Under the pieces are notes generated by a model that worked only from the letters and a program-made list of their open reading frames with translations, was not told where the DNA came from and did no database searches. A DNA stretch of 64,000 nucleotides, taken from positions 2,852,001-2,916,000 of the forward strand of contig NZ_LT960611.1 in assembly GCF_900233005.1 (NCBI RefSeq), in the 5' to 3' direction. Positions 43,245 through 54,445 of this stretch are shown here, piece after piece. A program made the translations under genes and the position numbers. How positions within the stretch are numbered: the first letter of the stretch is position 1; each line of letters opens with the position of its first letter. The stretch comes from Vibrio tapetis subsp. tapetis. Lineage in GTDB: Bacteria; Pseudomonadota; Gammaproteobacteria; Enterobacterales; Vibrionaceae.

Positions 43245-44249
43245 TTACACACCTAATTCAAGTGGAATTTTAGCAAGTGCAGCTTCAACAACCTCAATGC
43301 CAGAACCCGGTTTATGTGCATTTTCACTGATGTATCGACGCCATTGGCGAGCACAAGGCATCGCTTGGAATAACCCCAACATATGACGAGTAATGTGGCC
43401 TAAGTGCGCACCATTCGACAGTTCTTGCTCTATATACGGGTACATCGCTTTCACGACATCAGAACGTTTGATGATTTCTCTATCAGAACCAAAGATTTGC
43501 TGGTCAACTTCTGCTAACAGATACGGATTCTGATACGCTTCACGACCAATCATCACACCATCCAAATGCTGAAGGTGTTCTTTTGTTTCTTCTAGTGTCT
43601 TAACACCACCGTTTACGGCAATAGTCAGTTGTGGGAAGTCTTTTTTAATTTGATAAGCTCGAGGGTAATCCAATGGCGGGATTTCTCGGTTTTCTTTTGG
43701 ACTTAACCCTTTCAGCCACGCTTTACGAGCATGAATAGTAAATTGATCAACGCCACCCTTTTCATGCACTGTTGAAATGAAATCGGTTAAGAATTCATAA
43801 GAGTCTTGTTCATCGATACCAATACGAGTTTTTACTGTTACCGGAATATCCACAACGTCACGCATAGCAGACACACAATCCGCGACTAATTGCGGCTCAG
43901 CCATCAAGCATGCACCAAAGCGACCATTTTGAACTCGATCAGAAGGGCAACCCACGTTGAGGTTAATTTCATCATAACCACGTTCTGCAGCCAACTTAGC
44001 GCATGTCGCTAAATCGACAGGATTAGAACCACCTAGTTGAAGCGCGATAGGATGCTCTTGTTCACTATAAGTAAGGAAGTCTCCTTTACCGTGAATGATC
44101 GCGCCAGTTGTTACCATTTCAGTGTATAACAACGTATTTTGAGACAGTAGGCGGTGAAAGTAACGACAGTGTCGGTCTGTCCAATCAAGCATCGGGGCAA
44201 CCGAAAGGCGCTGCATTGCGAATTCATTGGTGTTTTTTGGGTTAGACAC
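43245..44249 (-). CDS. dusA: tRNA-dihydrouridine synthase A
   Basis: 334 residues. It reduces uridines in the D-loop of tRNA (positions 20/20a in E. coli) using FMN. The start [20 protein letters not shown] leads into [14 protein letters not shown]; the catalytic cysteine lies in [19 protein letters not shown], and [17 protein letters not shown] binds the tRNA and flavin. An internal ATG (MQRLSVAPM) is the alternative start. Its neighbour is pspG, as in E. coli. Confidence 0.96.
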   Translation of the reverse strand: MSNPKNTNEFAMQRLSVAPMLDWTDRHCRYFHRLLSQNTLLYTEMVTTGAIIHGKGDFLTYSEQEHPIALQLGGSNPVDLATCAKLAAERGYDEINLNVGCPSDRVQNGRFGACLMAEPQLVADCVSAMRDVVDIPVTVKTRIGIDEQDSYEFLTDFISTVHEKGGVDQFTIHARKAWLKGLSPKENREIPPLDYPRAYQIKKDFPQLTIAVNGGVKTLEETKEHLQHLDGVMIGREAYQNPYLLAEVDQQIFGSDREIIKRSDVVKAMYPYIEQELSNGAHLGHITRHMLGLFQAMPCARQWRRYISENAHKPGSGIEVVEAALAKIPLELGV

Positions 44250-44541
44250 GACTACCTCACTCTGTTCTACACGTATTCAATATGGAATAGCTTGCTGCTA
44301 GCCATTAAAAAGGACGCAGATTATACACTGAGAATCCTAAATCGTCAGAAAAAACAAAAGGAGCTTTGCTTAGGGTTTCCCATAGGCCAAATACTATTGA
44401 GGGCCAGCCTAAAGTAATTTCCCACGAGATCAGCACCTAAACACCCGATCAAGATATCGAACCCGATTTATCTATTTTCCATTCCGTTCGATAGAAGGTA
44501 TTATATAAAACATATTTTTGACTATCTCATGCGGTTTACTT
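44250..44541. other. Divergent dusA/nucleoside hydrolase intergenic region
   Basis: 292 bp with no gene and no clear operator. It should hold the promoters of both flanking genes; TATTATATAAAA near 44501-44512 could be part of a -10 region for the hydrolase gene. Confidence 0.35.
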
Positions 44542-45543
44542 ATGGCTCACAGCACAAAAAAACAAGTCATTATCGATACAGATATGGGGTGGGATGACGT
44601 ATTGTCCATTTTGTATCTGATCAAAGATCCGAATATCAATATCGTTGCCATTACCGTAACAGGTTGTGGTGAAACCAATTTACGCTGGGGAGGCTTACTC
44701 GCAAAGAACTTGCTTGAGTTAGGTAATCAAACCCAAGCTAAAATTGCATTGGGCACGGAAACGCCTACGAGCTACCAACATCAGTTTCCACAGCCATTCA
44801 AAAATGACATGAACGATCTCATGGGGCTGATTGGTACGATAAACCCAACAATTGAGTTGCCTATCGATACTCGTCCTGCATGGCAATTCATCGCGGAAAC
44901 CCTAGCAGAGGCAACCGACCCTATCAGTATTATCTCTTTAGGTGGTTTTACTAATATTGCTCGTATGCTTGAGAGCTACCCTGACGCTAAAACTGAGAAT
45001 ATTTCAGAAGTATTCGCAATGGCAGGAGCGATACATATAGATGGCAACATATCTCTATTTAACGACGCTCAGCCAAACTGGGACCAAGGTCCGGCTTATC
45101 GTAGCAATCATGTCGCAGAATGGAACGTTGTCGTTGACCCAATAGCGGCCCAAAAGGTATTTAAGTCTGATTTACCGCTAACATTAGTGCCATTAGATGC
45201 CTGCTATTACGTCATCTTAAACCCAGGTTATTCATCACTGATTACCGCCAATGACCCCATTGCGATATTAACGAAACAGATTTTAGATAAGAAGAGCGGC
45301 CCGCACGACGAGGGTATACCCGTTCCAATTTTTGACCCTCTGGCAACGATGCTAATGGCAAATGGGCTTAGTGAATACCAACAATACGAAGCTTTTTTAG
45401 ATGTCGATACAAAAGAGTCGCTGGAAAACAACCAATGCGGTAACACCTTCATTACCGAGAGCGGAACCCGAAAAATAACGGTCATACAAGGTGTGTCTCA
45501 ACGTGCGTTTTCCCATCAATTTGCACACATAATAAACTTATGA
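44542..45543 (+). CDS. Nucleoside hydrolase family protein lacking the usual catalytic His
   Basis: 333 residues from the ATG at 44542 (MAHSTKKQVIIDTDMGWDDV). DTDMGWDD is the calcium-binding signature of inosine-uridine nucleoside hydrolases. ISLGGFTNIARML and EVFAMAGAIHIDGN are the following conserved blocks. The C-terminal motif, normally HDPLA, reads FDPLA here: the histidine that helps the purine base leave is a phenylalanine. It may prefer pyrimidine nucleosides or another ribosyl substrate. The gene stands alone, divergent from dusA. Confidence 0.8.
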   Translation: MAHSTKKQVIIDTDMGWDDVLSILYLIKDPNINIVAITVTGCGETNLRWGGLLAKNLLELGNQTQAKIALGTETPTSYQHQFPQPFKNDMNDLMGLIGTINPTIELPIDTRPAWQFIAETLAEATDPISIISLGGFTNIARMLESYPDAKTENISEVFAMAGAIHIDGNISLFNDAQPNWDQGPAYRSNHVAEWNVVVDPIAAQKVFKSDLPLTLVPLDACYYVILNPGYSSLITANDPIAILTKQILDKKSGPHDEGIPVPIFDPLATMLMANGLSEYQQYEAFLDVDTKESLENNQCGNTFITESGTRKITVIQGVSQRAFSHQFAHIINL

Positions 45544-45696
45544 TGCTTAGAGCAGGTACCAAGATCGCAGAGATAAGCATCAAGCAAGACAGAAGTGTTG
45601 ATTAACTAGCAAATTTTGCTTACGGTATGAAAAAAATTACCAATTGTGCCTAACTGGCGCAATTAATGGTATATTATTAGTAATGTGCACCAAAAG

Positions 45697-46155
45697 GTGA
45701 GCAATTTGAAGCAGTCGTTAGTTGAACAAGTGGAAGGCATTTGTCAGAGCCGTGGAGTTAGACTTACAACACAAAGAAAGCGAGTTTTCGAACTCATTTG
45801 TGAAAGTAAATGCGCCTCCACTGCTTATGAACTGCTAGACCAATTAAAGGTAAGTGAGCCGCAAGCTAAACCTCCTACGGTTTATCGGGCGTTAGATTTC
45901 TTATTGGAACAAGGTTTTATTCATCGAGTAGAATCTACGAATAGTTTTATTTCGTGCTGTTCCTGTGGTGTTAATAAGCACTTTTCGCATCTAATGATAT
46001 GTGACCAATGCGGTGACGTTATCGAGCTTCAAGATGAAAACTTGATTGCTCTACTTGCGAAAAACATTGAAAAGCAAGGCTTTCATTTAAGCAACCACGT
46101 CATTGAAACACATGGAACGTGTAAAACTTGCTTCTCTACTACAACGGATAAATAG
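45697..46155 (+). CDS. zur: Zur, zinc-responsive Fur-family repressor
   Basis: About 152 residues from the GTG at 45697 (MSNLKQSLVEQVEGICQSRG); a GTG at 45685 is the alternative start. Winged-helix part: RLTTQRKRVFELI and PPTVYRALDFLLEQGFIHRV. Metal sites: the CSCG and CDQCG pairs with HFSH, and HGTCKTC at the C-terminus. The CDQCGDVIE block and length fit Zur better than Fur. It should repress zinc uptake genes, none of which are in the window. cheX follows 10 bp downstream, so the two share a transcript. Confidence 0.88.
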   Translation: MSNLKQSLVEQVEGICQSRGVRLTTQRKRVFELICESKCASTAYELLDQLKVSEPQAKPPTVYRALDFLLEQGFIHRVESTNSFISCCSCGVNKHFSHLMICDQCGDVIELQDENLIALLAKNIEKQGFHLSNHVIETHGTCKTCFSTTTDK

Positions 46156-46165
46156 ATAGAACGTT

Positions 46166-46627
46166 ATGCGCGCTGAATTTGTAAACCCGTTTTTAGCTTC
46201 TTTAATGAATGTCCTAAAAACCATGGCTTCTCTGGAGCTTAAACCACAGAAACCTCGAGTGAAGAAAGATGAAATCGCTCGCGGTGATGTTTCAGGCTTA
46301 ATCGGTATGGTTGGTGATCAATCCCGAGGTTCAATGTCGATTACTTTTGACGAATCTTTGGCGCTTGAGATCATGCAGAATATGTTAGGTGAACGTCCTA
46401 ACGGCCTTAATGAAGAAGTAACCGATATGGTTGGTGAGATCACTAACATGGTTACTGGTGGTGCGAAACGCATCCTGTCCGAAAGTGGTTTCGACTTTGA
46501 CATGGCAACACCGATTGTTGTATCAGGTAAAGGCCACACCATTCGTCACAAATGTGAAGGCGCTATCATCATCATGCCATTCACATCTGAATGGGGTAAC
46601 GCATTTATCGAGATTTGCTTTGAGTAA
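46166..46627 (+). CDS. cheX: CheX-like chemotaxis phosphatase
   Basis: 153 residues. CheX dephosphorylates CheY-P. The motif E-x-x-N lies in VGEITNMVTGGAKR (about residues 92-105), in the helix that enters the response regulator's active site. GDVSGLIGMVGDQSRGSMSI is the matching beta-sheet part. It follows zur by 10 bp, an unexpected partner for a chemotaxis protein. No other che genes are in the window. Confidence 0.85.
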   Translation: MRAEFVNPFLASLMNVLKTMASLELKPQKPRVKKDEIARGDVSGLIGMVGDQSRGSMSITFDESLALEIMQNMLGERPNGLNEEVTDMVGEITNMVTGGAKRILSESGFDFDMATPIVVSGKGHTIRHKCEGAIIIMPFTSEWGNAFIEICFE

Positions 46628-46650
46628 AAGCTATTTCTGGTAAATGAAGA

Positions 46651-46681
46651 AAGGTTGGTGCTTCGGCAGTGGCCTTTTTTT
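46651..46681 (+). terminator. Rho-independent terminator of zur-cheX
   Basis: AAGGTTGGTGC, tetraloop TTCG, GCAGTGGCCTT (stem with G-U pairs), followed by a run of T. Confidence 0.75.
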
Positions 46682-46750
46682 ATGGGACAAAGACAAAATT
46701 CAGAAACGAGCTGTGTCCTGAGAGTACAGAAAAAACCGAAAAATGACAAA

Positions 46751-46774
46751 AAGGCCAGCATCTCTGCTGACCTT
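46751..46774 (-). terminator. Rho-independent terminator of pgi
   Basis: Minus strand: AAGGTCAGCA, loop GAGA, TGCTGGCCTT, then TTTGTC. Confidence 0.8.
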
Positions 46775-46796
46775 GGTTATCACTGGTTAACGGTGA

Positions 46797-48449
46797 CTAT
46801 GCTTTAAACGCTTTGAATGCGTTAATTAGGCCGTTGGTCGAGCTGTCATGGGAAGATACCGCTTCGCCGTCAGCAAGTTCAGGTAAAATCTGGTTTGCTA
46901 GCTGCTTACCGAGTTCTACGCCCCACTGATCAAAGCTAAATACATTCCAGATGATGCCTTGAACAAAAATCTTATGTTCGTACATTGCTAGCAAGTTACC
47001 CAAAGTACGCGGAGTGATCTGCTTAACTAAGATTGAGTTTGTCGGGCGGTTGCCTTCGAATACTTTGAATGAAACAAGATCTGCAACTTCTTCAGCGCTT
47101 TTTCCCGCAGCAGCAAACTCAGCTTCAACTTGCTCTTTACTCTTACCAAACGCCAATGCTTCTGTTTGAGCAAAGAAATTAGACATCAATTTTTGATGAT
47201 GATCGCCAGCAGGGTTATGACTTAGTGCTGGAGCGATAAAATCACAAGGGATCAGCTTGGTTCCTTGGTGAATGAGCTGATAAAAGGCATGTTGACCATT
47301 TGTTCCTGGTTCACCCCAAATGATTGGGCCAGTTTGGTAGTCCACTTGATCGCCGTTACGATCGACACACTTACCATTTGATTCCATGTTGCCTTGCTGG
47401 AAATACGCAGCAAAACGATGCATGTATTGATCGTATGGCAAAATAGCTTCAGATTCAGCGCCATGGAAGTTGTTATACCAGATACCAATGACCGCAAGGA
47501 TAACCGGTAGGTTGTTTTCAAAAGAAGCCGTCGCGAAATGGGTGTCCATTTCGTGTGTACCTTCTAACAACTCAATGAAGTTTTCAAAGCCCACAGCAAG
47601 TGCGATAGACAAACCAATCGCTGAACACAAAGAGTAACGACCGCCAACCCAGTCCCAGAATTCGAACATGTTGTCAGTATCAATACCAAATTCCGATACA
47701 GATTTAGCATTGGTCGAAAGTGCCGCAAAGTGTTTTGCCACGTGAGCATCATCACCCGCAGCTTCAAGAAACCAATCACGTGCTGAGTGCGCATTGGTCA
47801 TTGTTTCTTGAGTCGTGAACGTTTTAGACGCCACTAAAAACAACGTTGTTTCTGGGTTCACTTTTTTCAATGTTTCAACAATGTGTGTACCATCGACGTT
47901 AGACACAAAGTGAAGGTTCAAGTGATTCGTATAAGGTGCTAGCGCTTCAGTCACCATGTAGGGGCCAAGATCTGAACCACCGATACCGATATTCACAACA
48001 TCAGTAATGGCTTTGCCTGTGTAGCCTTTCCACTCACCGCCAACGACACGATCGGTGAATGCTTTCATTTTTTCAAGCACAGCGTTAACTGCAGGCATCA
48101 CATCTTTGCCATCAACAACAACGGGTGTATTACTGCGATTACGCAGTGCAGTATGAAGTACCGCACGGCCTTCAGTTTTATTGATTGCTTCACCAGAGAA
48201 CATAGCGTCAATCGCTGACTTTAATTCTGTCTCGTTCGCTAATGCAAACAAGTGCTCCATGGTTTCTTTGTTGATCAAGTTCTTAGAGTAATCGACTAAA
48301 ATATCAGAGCCGAATTGAGCTGAGAACTCTGTAAAACGCTGTGCATCTTCCGCAAACAGTGTTTTTAGATCCATATCTTGTGCAGATTCAAAATGTGCCG
48401 TTAACGCTTTCCAAGCTTGTGTTTGCGTTGGATTAATATTTTTTAACAT
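46797..48449 (-). CDS. pgi: Glucose-6-phosphate isomerase
   Basis: 550 residues. It interconverts glucose-6-phosphate and fructose-6-phosphate. Landmarks: [44 protein letters not shown] (PGI signature), [19 protein letters not shown] and the C-terminal [11 protein letters not shown]. Full length and uninterrupted. Single gene with its own terminator. Confidence 0.98.
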   Translation of the reverse strand: MLKNINPTQTQAWKALTAHFESAQDMDLKTLFAEDAQRFTEFSAQFGSDILVDYSKNLINKETMEHLFALANETELKSAIDAMFSGEAINKTEGRAVLHTALRNRSNTPVVVDGKDVMPAVNAVLEKMKAFTDRVVGGEWKGYTGKAITDVVNIGIGGSDLGPYMVTEALAPYTNHLNLHFVSNVDGTHIVETLKKVNPETTLFLVASKTFTTQETMTNAHSARDWFLEAAGDDAHVAKHFAALSTNAKSVSEFGIDTDNMFEFWDWVGGRYSLCSAIGLSIALAVGFENFIELLEGTHEMDTHFATASFENNLPVILAVIGIWYNNFHGAESEAILPYDQYMHRFAAYFQQGNMESNGKCVDRNGDQVDYQTGPIIWGEPGTNGQHAFYQLIHQGTKLIPCDFIAPALSHNPAGDHHQKLMSNFFAQTEALAFGKSKEQVEAEFAAAGKSAEEVADLVSFKVFEGNRPTNSILVKQITPRTLGNLLAMYEHKIFVQGIIWNVFSFDQWGVELGKQLANQILPELADGEAVSSHDSSTNGLINAFKAFKA

Positions 48450-48747
48450 GATGATTTATCCCAATGATCCTTTGGTTTGATTCTGTTCCGTATCTATAGA
48501 AGCTAACGAAATTTCCGGTTAAGCAATAATTTTGTTAAATAACAAATTAATTAGAATTCTCCACTCCTTGCTAAGCAAGTCCCCCGAGCGCGAATAATGT
48601 AATAATATTTCAGTTTTCAAATTATGGCGTAATGCTTTTTCACTGACATTGAGATACATCACGATAATGCAATTCCATCAGGTAGTGATCAGCAATACGC
48701 AATTGTTCTATTATACTTCATAAATCTAATAACAATGAGCATAGCTA
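48450..48747. other. Divergent pgi/yjbQ intergenic region
   Basis: 298 bp without a gene; A/T-rich and presumably bearing both promoters. No operator stood out. Confidence 0.35.
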
Positions 48748-49167
48748 ATGTGGCATCAAGACAAACTTACGTTCACAAGCCGAAAGCGCGGCTTTCATCT
48801 CATATCTGATGAAATTGAACAACAATTACCACAAATAAAGCAATATTCAGTAGGTATATTACACCTTTTTATCCAGCATACTTCAGCCAGCCTTACGATC
48901 AATGAAAATGCAGATCCTACGGTTCGTCATGATTTAGAGAAACACTTTAATCAGTTCGTTCCAGAGCGAGCCCCCTACTATAAACACACATATGAAGGCG
49001 ACGATGATATGCCAGCTCATATAAAAGCATCAATACTCGGAAACAGTGTGACAATTCCAATCAGACAAGGTCGATTAGCTTTAGGTACATGGCAAGGTAT
49101 TTACTTAGGAGAGCATCGAGATCATGGTGGGCCAAGAAGTATCATAGCCACTATTCAAGGCGAATAA
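48748..49167 (+). CDS. yjbQ: YjbQ family protein (UPF0047)
   Basis: 139 residues. The family signature is clear: [26 protein letters not shown] near residue 70, and [17 protein letters not shown], the last with metal-binding-type histidines. Some members have weak thiamine-phosphate synthase activity in vitro; the true role is not settled. It stands alone, divergent from pgi. Confidence 0.88.
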   Translation: MWHQDKLTFTSRKRGFHLISDEIEQQLPQIKQYSVGILHLFIQHTSASLTINENADPTVRHDLEKHFNQFVPERAPYYKHTYEGDDDMPAHIKASILGNSVTIPIRQGRLALGTWQGIYLGEHRDHGGPRSIIATIQGE

Positions 49168-49178
49168 CCCCAACCAAT

Positions 49179-49206
49179 AAAGAGCTTAGCTCTCACTATG
49201 CTCTTT
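49179..49206 (+). terminator. Possible terminator of yjbQ
   Basis: AAAGAGC and GCTCTTT pair around a 14-base loop, followed by TATC. Weak; it lies between converging genes. Confidence 0.4.
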
Positions 49207-49242
49207 TATCTCACCTAGCCTTTTGTACTTAGCTTTTAGTAC

Positions 49243-50466
49243 TTAAAACGGCTGGTTAACCATAACGCTGAACAATCCCTCTTCTCCGCCGACGGCCATT
49301 TCAGTGCGAACAACAATGCCCTCGACTTGAAAACGCACACCAGCCCCAACATTCCATTTTAGGTCGGTGTGCAGGGTTTTTATATTAAATTCATCAGCCA
49401 CTCGGCCTACATCAACAAAGGCGACCCACTGCCACCAGGGCACATCGTACCAATTAAAGACGGGCAGTGAACCCAACGGTTGCCACTCCGGTAATACCCG
49501 ATATTCAGCACTATAATGCACCGCTGAACGACCATGGAAGCGTTCACCTGAATAACCACGTAGTCGATACAAACCACCAAGGGTAACGCCTGCATATTCT
49601 GGAGGACGCTGGCAAAGCCCATTATCACAATCGTTCCAGGTTGGCGTATCCGCTAGGTACATATCAAGTGCCACTACTTGTTCTTGAAATACACCTTGCC
49701 ATTCACCTAGGTCAAAGTAATTGCTGTGTTCCAGCTCAATAGTACTCCACGTAGTACCATCACTGGTTGACGGTGAATGGGTTAAGTCCACTTGAAATCG
49801 AGACCCTAATGTAGGGTTTCGTACATCGTTGCGGTTATCCCAGTCCAATCCAATACGAATGCCAGCCGTCGATTCTGGTATATGATCAGCTTCAGGAGCA
49901 TCCAGAGTACGACGATGGTAAAAAGGTTGAATCTTTAGAGTAGTAATGCCGCTGCTGGCTGGAGTTGAGCCTTCAATTGAACGGTTTGGATTCATTGCAG
50001 CAAGAGCTCGATCATCAGAAGCAGAGCCCCAGGGTAAGATATAGCGCATCGTGAAGTTATAGCGAGCTTCTTCACCATCCGTTTTTATCTTGTCATCAAA
50101 CGAAGAATCATTACCACCTAAGTTACCAATAAAGTAATCGTATCCAGCGTATTTACCGTTATAGGTATCAAAACCCAGTAACCAAGAGTTACCGACTTGT
50201 AGGTTATTGTAACTAAGGAAAGTGATGCTACTTCCTTTATCCGACACCAAGCCTGAAAGAACCAATCCTGTATTAGGCTGACCTATGCCTTTAATGATAC
50301 CGGCAGCACCAACCGTTAGACCTAAAGTCTGGGTTGAGAAGGCAAATGGCACCGCCGCTGTTTCTGGAATCCATAACGTCCAATCATCTCGAGCGTTCAC
50401 GCCTACAGATGTAAAAAAGGCACTCATACAGAGTACCCCCATTTTTAAAAATTGCTTTACTTGCAT
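49243..50466 (-). CDS. Surface-antigen (BamA/TamA-type) beta-barrel protein without POTRA domains
   Basis: 407 residues. A signal peptide (about residues 1-25, ending VGVNA) leads straight into a barrel of the Omp85 type. [20 protein letters not shown] carries the L/V-R-G-Y loop motif of this family, and the protein ends VMVNQPF with terminal phenylalanine. There is no room for POTRA repeats, so it is a 'barrel-only' relative and probably not an insertase in its own right. It overlaps alr by 10 bp, so the two may be co-transcribed. Function unknown. Confidence 0.78.
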   Translation of the reverse strand: MQVKQFLKMGVLCMSAFFTSVGVNARDDWTLWIPETAAVPFAFSTQTLGLTVGAAGIIKGIGQPNTGLVLSGLVSDKGSSITFLSYNNLQVGNSWLLGFDTYNGKYAGYDYFIGNLGGNDSSFDDKIKTDGEEARYNFTMRYILPWGSASDDRALAAMNPNRSIEGSTPASSGITTLKIQPFYHRRTLDAPEADHIPESTAGIRIGLDWDNRNDVRNPTLGSRFQVDLTHSPSTSDGTTWSTIELEHSNYFDLGEWQGVFQEQVVALDMYLADTPTWNDCDNGLCQRPPEYAGVTLGGLYRLRGYSGERFHGRSAVHYSAEYRVLPEWQPLGSLPVFNWYDVPWWQWVAFVDVGRVADEFNIKTLHTDLKWNVGAGVRFQVEGIVVRTEMAVGGEEGLFSVMVNQPF

Positions 50467-51557
50467 CGACTCTCTTCGCTATAAGTCATTTCTACTCGTG
50501 ACGTTAATTTAGTCACTAACTCATAAGCGATGGTTCCGATGTGCTTGGCCACCTCTTCTGCCGGTAATGCCTCTCCCCAAAGCGTCACTTCATCACCAAC
50601 ATTGTCTTGGGCTTCTGGGCCTAAGTCGACCGTTAGCATATCCATCGACACTCGGCCTGATATCGGCACTTTGCGTCCATTAACTAATACGGGTGTGCCA
50701 TTTGGTGCCGTACGAGGATAACCATCACCATAACCTATCGCGATGACGCCCACTTTGGTGTCTCGCTCGCTCGTCCATACTCCGCCATAGCCAACACTTT
50801 CACCTTTCTTAACGTTTCGAACGGCAATAAGGTGAGAGGTCAATGTCATCACTGGCTGATAGCCTAACTCGCGAGCACTCTTTTCTGAAAATGGAGAAAC
50901 ACCATACATAATGATACCTGGCCTCACCCACTCAAATTGACTGTCAGGCCAAGCGAGTAAACCAGAAGAAGCCGCAAGTGAACGCTCACCTTTGCAGCCA
51001 TTAGTTAATTCAGAAAACAATTTAATTTGATGTGGAGTAATGGGATTTTCAATTTCATCCGCACTACCAAAATGGCTAATGTACTTAAGTGGTTTAGCCA
51101 CATTTTGACACAGCTTTAGGCGTTCGACGAAATTTGAATACTCTTCAGGCCTAACGCCTAACCGGTGCATGCCACTGTCGATCTTCACCCAAACGGTTAC
51201 CGGAGTTTCAAGTTCCGCCTGTTCAAGCGCTACCAACTGTTCTTCGCAATGTACTGCTGTTTGAATGTTATTAGTAACCAGAATAGGCAAGTCACCCGAA
51301 GAGTAGAACCCCTCTAGCAATAGAATGGGTTTCACAATACCTGCCGCTCTCAGCTGCAAGGCTTCTTCGATGCGTGCAACACCAAAAGCATCGGCTCCGA
51401 TTGCAGCTTTAGCCACATGTTTTAAACCATGTCCGTAGCCGTTCGCTTTTACCACCGCCATCACTTTACTGTTAGGCGCTTGTAGGCGAACTTGGCCTAG
51501 ATTATGTTTTAGCGCGTCCAAATTAATGGTCGCGCAAGCCGCTTTCATGTAACTCAT
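50457..51557 (-). CDS. alr: Alanine racemase
   Basis: 366 residues from the ATG at 51557 ([20 protein letters not shown]), with AAAGG seven bases upstream; an in-frame reading from 51605 would overlap dnaB. It makes D-alanine for peptidoglycan. The PLP lysine lies in [12 protein letters not shown], and the second catalytic residue, Tyr, in [21 protein letters not shown] and GDEVTLWG are also typical. It follows dnaB by 10 bp, a common gammaproteobacterial order. Confidence 0.96.
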   Translation of the reverse strand: MSYMKAACATINLDALKHNLGQVRLQAPNSKVMAVVKANGYGHGLKHVAKAAIGADAFGVARIEEALQLRAAGIVKPILLLEGFYSSGDLPILVTNNIQTAVHCEEQLVALEQAELETPVTVWVKIDSGMHRLGVRPEEYSNFVERLKLCQNVAKPLKYISHFGSADEIENPITPHQIKLFSELTNGCKGERSLAASSGLLAWPDSQFEWVRPGIIMYGVSPFSEKSARELGYQPVMTLTSHLIAVRNVKKGESVGYGGVWTSERDTKVGVIAIGYGDGYPRTAPNGTPVLVNGRKVPISGRVSMDMLTVDLGPEAQDNVGDEVTLWGEALPAEEVAKHIGTIAYELVTKLTSRVEMTYSEESRCK

Positions 51558-51567
51558 GCTGATGCCT

Positions 51568-52962
51568 TTATTCGTCGTCAAATGCAGGTCCTGCATAATT
51601 ATCAAAGCGAGAAAACTGACCTTGGAAGGTCAAGCGCACCGAACCAATCGGACCATTACGTTGCTTACCTAAGATGATTTCAGCGATGCCCTTTAGCGCA
51701 CTGTCTGGGTTATAAACCTCATCACGATAGATAAACATGATCAAATCGGCATCTTGCTCGATAGCTCCTGATTCACGTAAGTCAGAGTTAATCGGGCGTT
51801 TATCTGCTCGTTGCTCTAGGGAACGGTTAAGCTGAGACAGTGCCACAACCGGTACGTTTAACTCTTTCGCCAGTGCTTTTAAAGAACGTGAGATTTCTGA
51901 AATCTCCAACGTACGGTTGTCTTGCAAGCCAGGCACGCGCATTAATTGCAGGTAATCGACCATGATCATGCTTATGCCACCAGCATCGCGAGCGACACGT
52001 CGCGCTCGAGAACGTAATTCTGTTGGTGTTAAACCAGAGCTGTCATCGATGTACATGTTTTTCTTTTCCATGAGAACACCCATGGTGGCAGAAATTCGGG
52101 CCCAGTCTTCATCATCAAGTTGACCAGTACGGATCTTAGTTTGGTCTACTCGCGATAACGACGCCAACATACGCATCATGAGCTGCTCTGCTGGCATCTC
52201 TAATGAAAATATGAGCACAGGTTTATCTTGAGACATGGCGGCGTTTTCACACAAGTTCATCGCAAATGTGGTTTTACCCATAGAAGGACGAGCCGCAACA
52301 ATGATCAAATCCGAGCCTTGAAGGCCGGCGGTCTTTTTGTTCAAATCATTAAAACCAGTCGTCACACCGGTTACACCATCTTGAGGCGTTTTATACAGTA
52401 TTTCGATTCGCTCTAGTGTTTTCTCTAGAATGCTATCAACGTTCTGAGGCCCTTCATTTTCGCTGGTGCGATCTTCCGCAATTGCAAACACCTTGCTTTC
52501 AGCGAGATCCAATAAGTCTTCGGATGTACGGCCTTGAGGATCATAACCCGCATCGGCAATTTCATTTGCGACGCCAATTAAACTACGAACCAGCGCTCGC
52601 TCTGCAACAATATCGGCATAGGCGTTAATGTTAGCGGCACTTGGGGTATTTTTAGCGAGATCCGCGAGATAAGCAAAACCACCGACATCATCAAGCTGCT
52701 CTCGCAACTCTAGGAACTCAGATAAGGTGATTAAATCGAGTGGATGGTTGTCTTCAAGTAACGTACGGGCGGCTTCAAAGATAATGCGATGAGGGCGACT
52801 ATAGAAGTCTTTCGCCAGCACTTTCTCAGACACCGAGTCCCAGCGCTCATTATCCAATAATAGTCCACCAATAACCGATTGCTCTGCCTCCAAAGAATGG
52901 GGCGGAACCTTAATCGCATCGACTTGGTTATCTACTGGTTTTGTACTGCGCTGTTCGGACAT
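51568..52962 (-). CDS. dnaB: Replicative DNA helicase DnaB
   Basis: 464 residues from the ATG at 52962 ([20 protein letters not shown]); an in-frame TTG at 52974 is also possible. N-terminal hexamerisation domain ([18 protein letters not shown]), then the RecA-like motor with Walker [14 protein letters not shown] and [10 protein letters not shown]. No intein is present; the motor domain is continuous. It unwinds DNA at the replication fork. Confidence 0.97.
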   Translation of the reverse strand: MSEQRSTKPVDNQVDAIKVPPHSLEAEQSVIGGLLLDNERWDSVSEKVLAKDFYSRPHRIIFEAARTLLEDNHPLDLITLSEFLELREQLDDVGGFAYLADLAKNTPSAANINAYADIVAERALVRSLIGVANEIADAGYDPQGRTSEDLLDLAESKVFAIAEDRTSENEGPQNVDSILEKTLERIEILYKTPQDGVTGVTTGFNDLNKKTAGLQGSDLIIVAARPSMGKTTFAMNLCENAAMSQDKPVLIFSLEMPAEQLMMRMLASLSRVDQTKIRTGQLDDEDWARISATMGVLMEKKNMYIDDSSGLTPTELRSRARRVARDAGGISMIMVDYLQLMRVPGLQDNRTLEISEISRSLKALAKELNVPVVALSQLNRSLEQRADKRPINSDLRESGAIEQDADLIMFIYRDEVYNPDSALKGIAEIILGKQRNGPIGSVRLTFQGQFSRFDNYAGPAFDDE

Positions 52963-53123
52963 TAGGGCACTCAAAAAACTAAATAATGACCGCTTATTAT
53001 AGCGAAGATATTGATTTTGTAATCCATTGGAATCGAAAAATCCAAATTAACACTTCCCTGACGCAGGCAACATTAGTTATAACTACACTTCGATATTAGA
53101 TTATGAGATTCAGAGAGGTTTGA

Positions 53124-53885
53124 GTGTCCAAGTATTCACTGCTCGCGCTAAGCATATTAGCGAGTACCGGATTGCAAGCTGGAGATACATTGAATACGGA
53201 AACCCAAACACCTTCACCTCTTAAAACTGAAATTGAGTTCGGTTATCAATCACATACCGGAAACTCAGACACGCAGTCGATCAATGGTCGATTGGAAGGC
53301 ACCTACACATCTGGCCGCCATCGTCACTCTGGTCAATGGAAGTATTACAAACTCGATAAAGATGGTGAAGAAGACAAACATCAATCGAGCTATCAGGTAC
53401 AAAGTGACTACAAGTTAGGCCCCAAAACCTATTTGTATGCCAACTTTAATGGTATCGACTCTAAATACAGTGCCTATTTTCGTGACTACACGTTTTCAGG
53501 TGGTGTTGGTTATCAATTCACACACACTGACGCTTTCACATTGGAACTGGAAATGGGTCCAGGTTATCGACATCAAAAACCAAACTTAGATGAACTCGAT
53601 GACGACGATTTGATTTTCCCAACTATCGTAGATGAGGTGATCATTCGTAGTAACCTAAGTGCGTCTTGGCAGGTGCTGCCCAATTTAGTTCTTGCAGGAG
53701 ATGTGTCGATGGTGGGGGGGAAATCAAACACTCGCTGGGATACTGAACTCAGCGCAACCAACAATATTACTGACCAACTCTCACTGAAGATCAACTATTC
53801 ACTTCAATACCATGACTTAGTTCCGAACCCAGAGCTCAGTCAATCTGATAGCGTTGTTTCAGTCAATTTGCTTTACGCGTTCTAG
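53124..53885 (+). CDS. DUF481-type outer-membrane protein
   Basis: 253 residues from a GTG start (AGAGAGG upstream). A signal peptide (MSKYSLLALSILASTGLQAG) is followed by EIEFGYQSHTGNSDTQSING, the opening pattern of DUF481/YdiY-type barrels, then alternating strands to a terminal phenylalanine (...VNLLYAF). E. coli YdiY is acid-induced, but function in Vibrio is unknown. It converges on rplI and shares its terminator. Confidence 0.78.
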   Translation: MSKYSLLALSILASTGLQAGDTLNTETQTPSPLKTEIEFGYQSHTGNSDTQSINGRLEGTYTSGRHRHSGQWKYYKLDKDGEEDKHQSSYQVQSDYKLGPKTYLYANFNGIDSKYSAYFRDYTFSGGVGYQFTHTDAFTLELEMGPGYRHQKPNLDELDDDDLIFPTIVDEVIIRSNLSASWQVLPNLVLAGDVSMVGGKSNTRWDTELSATNNITDQLSLKINYSLQYHDLVPNPELSQSDSVVSVNLLYAF

Positions 53886-53910
53886 CCTTTCACCCAATTT
53901 TAGATATAAA

Positions 53911-53936
53911 AAAAGCCGACACTAGGTCGGCTTTTT
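53911..53936. terminator. Bidirectional terminator, DUF481 gene and rplI
   Basis: AAAAGCCGAC, short loop, GTCGGCTTTTT: a 10-bp stem with A's on one side and T's on the other, between converging genes. Confidence 0.88.
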
Positions 53937-53954
53937 GAATTGCTTGATACTGAA

Positions 53955-54407
53955 TTACTCAGCAGCAACAATCTGTAGTTTCGCAGTAGCAAATACTTCA
54001 GAGTGAAGTTGGATGCTTACTTCGAAATCACCGATGTTACGTAGAGCGCCTTCAGGTAGGCGTACTTCGCTCTTAGCTACTGCAACACCTGCCGCTGTAA
54101 TAGCGTCAGAGATGTCACGAGTACCGATAGAACCAAATAGTTTACCTTCGTCGCCAGCTTTAGAAGCAATAACAACTGCTTCAAGAGCGCTAACTTGGTC
54201 AGCACGAGCTTGTGCAGCAGTCAGTTGCTCAGCAACTTTAGCTTCAAGTTCAGCACGACGAGCTTCAAACATTTCAACGTTAGCTTTAGTTGCCATTACT
54301 ACTTTACCCTGTGGGATAAGGTAGTTACGAGCGTAACCAGATTTAACGTTCACTTGGTCGCCAAGGCCACCAAGGTTACCGATTTTATCAAGTAAAATAA
54401 CTTGCAT
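53955..54407 (-). CDS. rplI: Ribosomal protein bL9
   Basis: 150 residues. [20 protein letters not shown] and [17 protein letters not shown] are the N-terminal rRNA-binding domain; a long helix connects it to the C-terminal domain ([20 protein letters not shown]). Last gene of the rpsF-rpsR-rplI cluster, 38 bp after rpsR. Confidence 0.97.
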   Translation of the reverse strand: MQVILLDKIGNLGGLGDQVNVKSGYARNYLIPQGKVVMATKANVEMFEARRAELEAKVAEQLTAAQARADQVSALEAVVIASKAGDEGKLFGSIGTRDISDAITAAGVAVAKSEVRLPEGALRNIGDFEVSIQLHSEVFATAKLQIVAAE

Positions 54408-54445
54408 TATCTAAGTCCTCTTAAACTTTATTAAACTGCGACCAA

